64,000 nucleotides of DNA. Origin: Streptomyces hygroscopicus. Its GTDB lineage: Bacteria > Actinomycetota > Actinomycetes > Streptomycetales > Streptomycetaceae. Shown here in pieces: positions 35,751 through 42,615 of the stretch. The stretch is from assembly GCA_002021875.1 (NCBI GenBank), contig CP018627.1, forward strand, positions 10,540,001-10,604,000, read 5' to 3'. The notes under the pieces are model-generated. The model saw only the letters and a list, made by a program, of their open reading frames with translations. It was not told the DNA's origin and searched no databases. Each line of letters opens with the position of its first letter. The stretch's first letter is position 1. The position numbers were made by a program, and so were the translations under genes.

Positions 35751-37050
35751 CCCCGGCCGGCTCTCCGGCTCCGGCGGGGTCCCTGAACCCCGCCGGATCG
35801 TCGAGGACCGCCTGCACCACCGAGTTGGCCGCGCCCAGCAGTGGACCGTCCGGGCCGAGCCGGGAGACGGTCACCGCGCCGCTGCCCGGACGGGCCGGGT
35901 CGGTGAGCCGCCGTCCCAACTCCCGCTCCAGGGCGGGCAGCAGCCAGGGCGCCAGAGGCGTCAGCGCGCCGCCGAGCACCACCTTCTCCGGGTCCAGGAG
36001 GTTCACCGCGCCCGCGAGGGCGATCCCGAGCGCCGAGCCCGCGCCGCGCAGCGCACGCCGCACTCGCTGGTCGCCGCTCGCCGCCCTTACGGCCAGCACG
36101 GTGATACGGCCGCCGGGGCCCGGGTGCTGGGCCGCGGCCTGCTCGGGGGACAGGCCGCTCGCCCGCAGCACCGCCTCCTCGCCCGCGTACTGCTCCAGGC
36201 AGCCGCGGCCGCCGCAGGCGCACTCGGGCCCTTCGGGACGCACCGGCACATGGCCCAGCTCGCCCGCGAAACCGTGAGTGCCGCGCAGCAGTTGTCCCTC
36301 CAGCACGACCGCGGCGCCGATGCCGATCTCGGCCGAGACATGGATGAAGTCCTGGGGTGCCGGGTCGTGGCCGCCCCGCCACAGCTCGGCGAGCGCGCTC
36401 AGATTCGCCTCGTTGTCGACGGTGACCGGCAGCCCGGGCAGCGCCGCGCGCAGCTCGGGGCCGATGTCCACCCCCTCCCAGCCCAGGTTGGGGGCGCGGA
36501 CGACCAGCGACGAGTCCCGCGCCACCAGACCGGGCACCGCCACCGCGAGCCCCACCGGCCGCAGCCCGCCCAGCTCCGCCTCCGCCGCGACCTGCCGGAC
36601 CAGGGAGGAGAGCTGGGTGAGTACCGGGGCCGGTGCACGGTCGCGGTTCGCCGACGCTATCTCGGTGCGGGCCCGCACCCGCCCGGCGAGGTCCACCGCG
36701 CACACCGCGAGATGGTCCACCCCGATCTCCGCGCCGAGTCCGGCCGGACCGCGCTCATTGAGCTGCAGGGCGCTGCCGGGGCGGCCGACCGTACCGGGCC
36801 GGGAGGGGCCCAGCTCGACCAGCAGCCCGTCCCGGATCAGCTCGTCGACGAGCGTGGAGACGGCGGCCCGGGTGAGCCCCACGCGGGCCGCCACCGACGC
36901 ACGGGACAGCGGGCCGTGGGCGGCCACGGAGTGCAGCACGAGGGAGAGATTGCGCCGGCGCATCGCCTGCTGGGTGTTGGGCAGTGGCGCTGCCACCTGA
37001 ATCCGTCTCCTCTCGCCCGATCGCCTGATCCGCTCATTGTGCCGGGCCAC
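35731..37050 (-). CDS. ROK-family transcriptional regulator, probable xylose repressor
   Basis: A 439-residue protein. An N-terminal winged helix-turn-helix (about 30-85, GPLSRASVAARVGLTRAAVS) is followed by a ROK sugar-kinase-like domain (GIGAAVVLEGQLLRGTHGFA) with the zinc motif CACGGRGCLEQY near residue 275. ROK proteins of this layout (XylR, NagC, Mlc) bind operators until a sugar ligand releases them. It lies 75 bp downstream of xylB on the same strand and near xylA, so XylR is the obvious guess; the likely target is the xylA-xylB divergent promoter. Confidence 0.88.
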   Translation of the reverse strand: MARHNERIRRSGERRRIQVAAPLPNTQQAMRRRNLSLVLHSVAAHGPLSRASVAARVGLTRAAVSTLVDELIRDGLLVELGPSRPGTVGRPGSALQLNERGPAGLGAEIGVDHLAVCAVDLAGRVRARTEIASANRDRAPAPVLTQLSSLVRQVAAEAELGGLRPVGLAVAVPGLVARDSSLVVRAPNLGWEGVDIGPELRAALPGLPVTVDNEANLSALAELWRGGHDPAPQDFIHVSAEIGIGAAVVLEGQLLRGTHGFAGELGHVPVRPEGPECACGGRGCLEQYAGEEAVLRASGLSPEQAAAQHPGPGGRITVLAVRAASGDQRVRRALRGAGSALGIALAGAVNLLDPEKVVLGGALTPLAPWLLPALERELGRRLTDPARPGSGAVTVSRLGPDGPLLGAANSVVQAVLDDPAGFRDPAGAGEPAGVRGSDA

Positions 37051-37125
37051 TACGACACCGGTCCGCCCGGCCGCCGCGTACGGTGCTCACGCGAGCCGTA
37101 CGGCGTTTACGCGGGCCGTACGGCG

Positions 37126-38583
37126 CTACGCGTGGCGCAGCAGGCCGTCCGCGTCCGCCAGCACCCGGGAGAGCCGCTCCAGCGCCGCCTCGTCGCGGGG
37201 CACCGGACCGTAGGACGGCCCTTCGGCAGTCGCCCAGCGCCGCGCCACCGCCGCCGGGTCCTCGCCCAGCACCAGCCCCGCGGCCTGCGCGGCGGCCCCG
37301 AGGGCGACCAGCTCCCCGGCCCGGGGCACCTGAACCGGGCGTCCGCTCAGCCGCCGGACCGTCTCCCGCCACGCCGTGCCCTTGGCGCCACCCCCTATGA
37401 GCAACAGCGGGGCGTCGGGCGCCGCGTCCGCGTCCAGCACCTGGTCCAGCGCGGTGAGCAGGGCGAAGACGGCCCCGTCGTAGGCGGCCTGGAGCACCTG
37501 CCCCGGTGTGGTGTCGTGACGCAGACCGTGCAGCAGCCCCGAGGCGTGCGGCAGATGAGGGGTGCGCTCGCCGTCGAGGAACGGCAGCAGCACGGCCGAG
37601 CCGCCCGCGTCCACCGCCTCCCGGTCGCGGCCCAGCAGCGCCGCGATCCGGTCCACCGCGAGCGTGCAGTTGAGCGTGCACGCCAGCGGCAGCCAGGCGT
37701 CCCGCGTGTCGGCGAACCCCGCGACCACCCCGGTGGGGTCGGCGGGCCGGTGGGCCGAGACCGCGTAGACGGTGCCGGAGGTGCCCAGGCTGAGCACCGG
37801 CTGCCCCGGGCGCAGGCCGAGCCCCAGAGCGGCCGCCATGTTGTCGCCCGTGCCGGTGGCCACCAGGGCGCCGGTGGGCAGCGGCAGATCGGGCAGCTCC
37901 CGTACGGTCCCGGCGGCCTCGCCGTGGCGCAGCACACGCGGCAGCAGCTCGGGGGAGAGCCCGGCCCGGTCCAGGATCTCCTCGTCGTAGGACTCCGTGG
38001 CCGAGGACCACCAGCCGGTGCCCGAGGCGTCGCCCCGGTCGGTGGTTCCGTAGCCGGTGAGCCGCTCGGTGAGGTAGTCGTGGGGGAGTCGGACGGCCGC
38101 GGTGGCGCGGGCCGCCTCCGGTTCGTTCTCCCTGAGCCAGGCCCACTTGGTGACGGTGAAGGCGGGCGCGGGCACACTGCCGACCCGCTCCGCCCATGCC
38201 TTCGGGCCGCCCAGCTCCTCGATGAGCCGGTCGCGCTGCGGCGCGGAGCGCACATCGTTCCACAGCAGCGCGGGCCGCACCGAGCGGCCCGAGGCGTCCA
38301 GCGTGACCAGGCCGTGCTGCTGGCCGCCCACGGAGACCGCGGCCGCCTCCCGGGCCGGGCTGCCGCACTGGCGCAGCGCCTCGGTCAGCGCCTCCCACCA
38401 CTGCTCGGGGACGGACTCCTTACCGGTGCCGTCGCTGCCGCCGCCGACGGTGTGCGGGGCCTGTCCCCGGGCGACGACCGCGCCGGTCGCGGAGTCGACG
38501 ACGAGCGCCTTGGTCGCTTGCGTGGAGCTGTCCACGCCGACGACGAGCGGTCCTTGCGGCACGGGCACGGCTGCTGCTGCCAT
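37126..38583 (-). CDS. xylB: Xylulokinase
   Basis: A 485-residue FGGY kinase. The N-terminal phosphate loop is GVDSSTQATKALVVD (about 15-29), and the specificity region QQHGLVTLD and WNDVRS matches xylulokinases. The second phosphate site is SLGTSGTVYAVS and the adenosine motif is LIGGGAKGTAWRETV. It phosphorylates D-xylulose made by XylA to enter the pentose phosphate pathway. It is divergent from xylA with 118 bp between starts. It has only a short N-terminal leader and therefore no obvious encapsulin-targeting extension, although it lies 3 kb from the shell genes. Confidence 0.93.
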   Translation of the reverse strand: MAAAAVPVPQGPLVVGVDSSTQATKALVVDSATGAVVARGQAPHTVGGGSDGTGKESVPEQWWEALTEALRQCGSPAREAAAVSVGGQQHGLVTLDASGRSVRPALLWNDVRSAPQRDRLIEELGGPKAWAERVGSVPAPAFTVTKWAWLRENEPEAARATAAVRLPHDYLTERLTGYGTTDRGDASGTGWWSSATESYDEEILDRAGLSPELLPRVLRHGEAAGTVRELPDLPLPTGALVATGTGDNMAAALGLGLRPGQPVLSLGTSGTVYAVSAHRPADPTGVVAGFADTRDAWLPLACTLNCTLAVDRIAALLGRDREAVDAGGSAVLLPFLDGERTPHLPHASGLLHGLRHDTTPGQVLQAAYDGAVFALLTALDQVLDADAAPDAPLLLIGGGAKGTAWRETVRRLSGRPVQVPRAGELVALGAAAQAAGLVLGEDPAAVARRWATAEGPSYGPVPRDEAALERLSRVLADADGLLRHA

Positions 38584-38655
38584 CTCGCGCTCTCCCTTGT
38601 GTCCATGGGTGGTGCGGTGTGCGGGTGAAACGGGGCTTCCCCGGAATGCTCGCGC

Positions 38656-38690
38656 ATACTAATTTGTAAAGCGCCATGACGAAATAGGCG
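38656..38690. promoter_or_regulatory. Candidate ROK/XylR operator in the xylA-xylB intergenic region
   Basis: An AT-rich island within the 118-bp divergent spacer contains the imperfect inverted repeat ATTTGT ... ACGAAAT (about 38662-38684). ROK regulators typically bind AT-rich inverted repeats of this size. The position between the two xyl promoters and the nearby ROK gene support the call. Confidence 0.45.
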
Positions 38691-38701
38691 AGGGAGCCGC
38701 G

Positions 38702-39874
38702 ATGAGCTACAACCCCACCCCCGAGGACAGGTTCACCTTCGGACTGTGGACGGTCGGCTGGCAGGGCCGGGACCCGTTCGGGGACGCCACCCGCCCGGCG
38801 CTCGACCCCGTGGAGTCCGTGACCCGGCTCGCCGAACTCGGCGCGTACGGCGTCACCTTCCACGACGACGACCTCATCCCCTTCGGGGCCTCGGCGACCG
38901 AGCGCGAATCGCATATCAAGCGCTTCCGGCAGGCCCTGGACGCCACCGGGATGACCGTGCCCATGGCCACCACCAACCTCTTCACCCATCCCGTCTTCAA
39001 GGACGGCGCCTTCACCGCCAACGACCGCGATGTGCGCCGCTACGCGCTGCGCAAGACCATGCGCAACATCGACCTCGCCGCCGAACTGGGCGCCAAGACC
39101 TATGTGGCCTGGGGCGGCCGCGAGGGCGCGGAGTCCGGGGGTGCCAAGGACGTGCGCGCCGCGCTCGACCGGATGAAGGAGGCGTTCGACCTGCTCGGCG
39201 CCTACGTCACCGAGAAGGGCTACGATCTGCGCTTCGCCATCGAACCCAAGCCCAACGAGCCGCGCGGCGACATTCTGCTGCCGACCGTCGGCCACGCGCT
39301 GGCCTTCATCGAGCGGCTGGAGCGGCCCGAGCTGTACGGAGTCAACCCGGAGGTCGGCCACGAGCAGATGGCCGGGCTGAACTTCCCGCACGGCATCGCG
39401 CAGGCACTGTGGGCGGGCAAGCTCTTCCACATCGACCTCAACGGCCAGAACGGCATCAAGTACGACCAGGACCTGCGGTTCGGCGCGGGCGATCTGCGGG
39501 CCGCCTTCTGGCTGGTCGACCTGCTGGAGACGGGTGGCTACGAGGGTCCGCGCCACTTCGACTTCAAGCCCCCGCGCACCGAGGACATCTCGGGCGTCTG
39601 GGCCTCGGCGGCGGGCTGCATGCGCAACTACCTCATCCTCAAGGAGCGGGCGGCCGCCTTCCGCGCCGACCCCGAGGTCCAGGAGGCGCTGCGCGCCTCG
39701 CGTCTGGACCAGCTGGGCGAGCCGACCCTCGGGGAGGGCGAGACCCCGGCGGCGCTGCTCGCGGACCGCACCGCCTTCGAGGACTTCGACGTCGAGGCGG
39801 CCGCCGAGCGCGGTATGGCCTTCGAGCGCCTGGACCAGCTCGCCATGGACCATCTGCTCGCCGCGCGCGGCTGA
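38702..39874 (+). CDS. xylA: Xylose isomerase
   Basis: A 390-residue enzyme of the short (class I) actinobacterial type. It has [11 protein letters not shown] near residue 54 (catalytic His), [24 protein letters not shown] (metal-binding Glu) near residue 180, [14 protein letters not shown] (metal-binding Glu and His), HIDLNGQ and [11 protein letters not shown]. It interconverts D-xylose and D-xylulose. The start follows GGGAG 5 bp upstream. It is expressed divergently from xylB and ends before a very strong hairpin. Confidence 0.96.
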   Translation: MSYNPTPEDRFTFGLWTVGWQGRDPFGDATRPALDPVESVTRLAELGAYGVTFHDDDLIPFGASATERESHIKRFRQALDATGMTVPMATTNLFTHPVFKDGAFTANDRDVRRYALRKTMRNIDLAAELGAKTYVAWGGREGAESGGAKDVRAALDRMKEAFDLLGAYVTEKGYDLRFAIEPKPNEPRGDILLPTVGHALAFIERLERPELYGVNPEVGHEQMAGLNFPHGIAQALWAGKLFHIDLNGQNGIKYDQDLRFGAGDLRAAFWLVDLLETGGYEGPRHFDFKPPRTEDISGVWASAAGCMRNYLILKERAAAFRADPEVQEALRASRLDQLGEPTLGEGETPAALLADRTAFEDFDVEAAAERGMAFERLDQLAMDHLLAARG

Positions 39875-39880
39875 CCGCGT

Positions 39881-39920
39881 CCGGCCGCCGGTCCCGCCCC
39901 CCGACGGGACCGGCGGCCGG
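39881..39920. terminator. Strong bidirectional hairpin terminator
   Basis: A perfect 16-bp stem (CCGGCCGCCGGTCCCG and its complement) with an 8-nt loop lies between the convergent xylA and pectinesterase genes. Confidence 0.85.
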
Positions 39921-39929
39921 GGCTCATCG

Positions 39930-41033
39930 TCAGGCCGACGGCTGCCAGCCGCCGAGCCAGTCGGCGATCTCGTAGTCCGCGGCCTGGGCGTCGGTCAGCT
40001 GCGGCCGGTCGGTACTCGCCGCACCGGAACCGGCGCCGGTGTTCTTGTACTCCCCGAAGCGGTCGTCCTTCCAGGAGAAGCCGCTCATGTCCGTCCACGG
40101 AGTGGTCTTGATCGCCGCTGACAGATCCGTATTGCGGACGATCGCCTGCGGATCGAGACTGGCGTCGCCGCCCGCGTGCCAGGGGCGGCCGAGGTAGAAC
40201 GACCGGCTGCTGACATCCCCGGTGATGTTGCTGTTGATGAACAGGAAGCCCTTCTTTCCGGCCGCCGTCGAGGGCGCCGCGACATAGCCGCCGGAGCTGC
40301 CGTCGTAGCGCTTGGCGAGCCGGATCGCCGACTTGTTGATGACGGCGGAGGCACGGCCGAAGATGAAGTCGACGTTCCCCTGGATCCAGGCGTTGTTGAT
40401 GTACACCCGGCCGACGGCGGACTTGCTCGCGGAGTCCAGCAGCAGGGTGTCCTGGTCCCCGACCGCCCCGATGTTGTCCAGGACGATCCGGTCGCCCGCG
40501 GTGCGCAGCGCGACCGCCTGCTTGTCGGTGATGGCGCTGTTGGCCTCGTTGAAGTCGTTCACGAACTGCAGATTGCGGGCCTGGAAGTCATCGGCCTCGA
40601 CGGCGACGGTCGCGCTGCCGCTGGTGCCGTAGGTGCCTCCGCCGGGCTTGGGGGTGCCGGAGGCGTTGTTGTAGACGATCGTCACATCGTTCTTGCCGCT
40701 CGTCGTGCCCACCAGCCGGATATGCGGCTTGTTGGCGGGGATCTTCACCGTCTCGCGGTACGTACCGGGCTTGACGGAGATGGTGAGGGCGGACGGGTTG
40801 TTGGCCGGCACCGCGTCGACGGCCGCCTGCACGGTGGTGTAGTTACCGCTGCCGTCCTTGGCCACCACGATGGTGGCCGCCGCGGCCGGGGGCGTGGCGG
40901 CATGGGCCCGGGCGCCGTCGCCGAGCCAGCCGGCGGCCGGGGCGGCGACGAGCCCGACGCCGGTGGCAAGGGCCAGGGAGCCGATGAGCGGAGCGGGGCG
41001 GCGCCGCCGGGGGCGCCGTGGGCTGAGGGTCAT
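39930..41033 (-). CDS. Secreted pectinesterase (carbohydrate esterase family 8)
   Basis: A 367-residue right-handed beta-helix enzyme with a signal peptide (basic start SPRRPRRRRPAP, hydrophobic core to about residue 35, end near ARAHA). Catalytic marks are GSGNYTTVQAAVDAVP at the start of the helix, QAVALR, GDQDTLL, GNVDFIFG (nucleophile Asp) and YLGRPWHAG (catalytic Arg and Trp). It removes methyl groups from pectin, opening it to depolymerases. The start at 41033 is chosen from the signal peptide; the frame is open further upstream. Its leader has a spaced inverted repeat. Confidence 0.93.
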   Translation of the reverse strand: MTLSPRRPRRRRPAPLIGSLALATGVGLVAAPAAGWLGDGARAHAATPPAAAATIVVAKDGSGNYTTVQAAVDAVPANNPSALTISVKPGTYRETVKIPANKPHIRLVGTTSGKNDVTIVYNNASGTPKPGGGTYGTSGSATVAVEADDFQARNLQFVNDFNEANSAITDKQAVALRTAGDRIVLDNIGAVGDQDTLLLDSASKSAVGRVYINNAWIQGNVDFIFGRASAVINKSAIRLAKRYDGSSGGYVAAPSTAAGKKGFLFINSNITGDVSSRSFYLGRPWHAGGDASLDPQAIVRNTDLSAAIKTTPWTDMSGFSWKDDRFGEYKNTGAGSGAASTDRPQLTDAQAADYEIADWLGGWQPSA

Positions 41034-41049
41034 GGTCGGTGACTCCGTC

Positions 41050-41095
41050 CCGTGGAGACGTGCCGAGGGGGTTGACGCCCTTACGGTCTCCACGG
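41050..41095. promoter_or_regulatory. Spaced inverted repeat in the pectinesterase leader
   Basis: Perfect 10-bp arms CCGTGGAGAC (41050-41059) and GTCTCCACGG (41086-41095), 26 nt apart, lie 17-62 bp upstream of the start codon. It could be a leader hairpin or a paired operator. The rest of the spacer to 41288 shows no gene. Confidence 0.45.
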
Positions 41096-41288
41096 CCCAC
41101 CCAAAGGTTGCCGCCCCGCCGCCTTCGGCCCGGCTGGATCTTCCACCCGTCCTGTCCGCCCTCACCGGCCACGAGACGGCCGCCTGGAAGGGGCAACCCC
41201 GAGGCCGCCTCCGCGATGGGTTGACGGCCGGGGGCCACTCACTGGCGCTTCTCCCTTACGGGCGCGCCGTCGACGCTGGGCGGCTTCC

Positions 41289-41335
41289 CGGCGCGCGGCC
41301 GGTGGCGGAGGGATGCCGCCACCGGCCGCGCGCCG
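41289..41335. terminator. Very strong hairpin terminator of the SNF2/SWIM operon
   Basis: A perfect 20-bp GC-rich stem with a 7-nt loop (arms 41289-41308 and 41316-41335) lies 2 bp beyond the stop codon of the SWIM gene. Confidence 0.88.
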
Positions 41336-41337
41336 CG

Positions 41338-42615
41338 TCAGCCGTCGGAGCCGGGCATCGCCAGCGCCGCGGCCGGGTCGTGTCCGGCCGGGCCCGCCGG
41401 CCACCAGCGGCCGTGTTCCTTGCGGTACGGCCACCAGCGGCCGTCGCGTCCGTAGCGCACCTGGAGATCGGCGCCCACCACCGTCCAGCGGTTCCCCGCG
41501 GCGCGCAGCCCGGGCGCCCGCTCGTCATCCTCCCAGGCGGCGGCGAGCTGCACACGGGCACGCGCGAGGGCTGCCGCGTCCGGCGTCCACTCCTCCTCCA
41601 GAACGGTGAGCGCGGCGGCCCCGCCGTGCTCCCAGGCACGGACGGCCCGCGCCAGATCGGCGCGGTCACGCCCGCAACCGGCCGCGAGCCGGGCGGCGAT
41701 CGGGGCCGGAGGACCGGCAGCGGTCAGCCGCACCGTGTCCTGCCACACCGTCAGTGCCACCGGGACCGGGGAGGAGGCGTGGCCGGGCGAGAGTGCCTCG
41801 GCCAGCAGCCGCTGGGCGCGTACGGCGGCGTCCGCCGCCAGGAACTCCAGCGCGGCGGCGTCCAGCCCCTCGGCCGGGTCCGTGCCGCCCGCCAGCGCCG
41901 GAGGACGGCCGGGCGCCGCGACGGCGGGCGGCGGTGCGGGCAGCGGCGGCGGACCGGGCGCGGCGAACGCCTCCCGGGCCGGTACGCCCTCCGGGGCAGG
42001 GGGAGAGGTGTCCTCCGCCGTCCGCGGGAGGTGCGGGGCGGCCCGCGCCGCGCTGCGCACCTGGAGCTCGTCCAGCAGCTCCCGCTCCCCGCGTCCGCGC
42101 ATCAGCAGCAGCAGATACGGATCCTCGTCCAGCAGCCTGGCCAGTTGGTAGCACAGCGCGGCGGTGTGCAGGCAGTGGTCCCACGCCTCGCAGCCGCACT
42201 CCGGCTCAAGATCGCCTATCCCCGGCAGCAGTTCGACTCCCACGGCCGCCGCGTCCTCGGCCAACTGCGGAGGCATGTCGCGGTCCAGCAGGGCGGCGAT
42301 ATGGCCGGAGCGGTCCGCGACCACCCCCAGCAGCCGGTCCCATTCCGCCTCGGTGAACTCCCGCAGCAGTACGTCGGATCGGTAAGGCGTGCGGTCGCGG
42401 TCCCGCACCACGCCGGTGACCCGGCCCGGACGTACGCACACCGCGCCCACCGCGCCCTCGCGCGCCTGCTTGCGGCCGCGCCTCAGCTGCTCTCCGTCCA
42501 GCGCCGTGTCCTCCAGGGCCTTCAGCCATGCCTGGCCCCACCAGGTGCCGGCGAAGCCGCGGCCGCGGGCGGGCGGCAGGGCGGCGAAGGTGCGCTCGAC
42601 CTCGGCACGGCTCAT
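41338..42615 (-). CDS. SWIM zinc-finger protein, partner of SNF2 helicase
   Basis: A 425-residue protein. After a conserved N-terminal region (RGFAGTWWGQAWLKALED), the SWIM zinc ligands appear near residues 140-150 as C-x-C and C-x-H (PECGCEAWDHCLHTAALC). The C-terminal half is Ala/Pro-rich and ends in a Trp-rich segment (DGRWWPYRKEHGRWWPAG). SWIM domains bind DNA or proteins; bacterial members are typically encoded with SNF2 ATPases, as here, with a 4-bp ATGA overlap. The precise role is unknown. Confidence 0.88.
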   Translation of the reverse strand: MSRAEVERTFAALPPARGRGFAGTWWGQAWLKALEDTALDGEQLRRGRKQAREGAVGAVCVRPGRVTGVVRDRDRTPYRSDVLLREFTEAEWDRLLGVVADRSGHIAALLDRDMPPQLAEDAAAVGVELLPGIGDLEPECGCEAWDHCLHTAALCYQLARLLDEDPYLLLLMRGRGERELLDELQVRSAARAAPHLPRTAEDTSPPAPEGVPAREAFAAPGPPPLPAPPPAVAAPGRPPALAGGTDPAEGLDAAALEFLAADAAVRAQRLLAEALSPGHASSPVPVALTVWQDTVRLTAAGPPAPIAARLAAGCGRDRADLARAVRAWEHGGAAALTVLEEEWTPDAAALARARVQLAAAWEDDERAPGLRAAGNRWTVVGADLQVRYGRDGRWWPYRKEHGRWWPAGPAGHDPAAALAMPGSDG

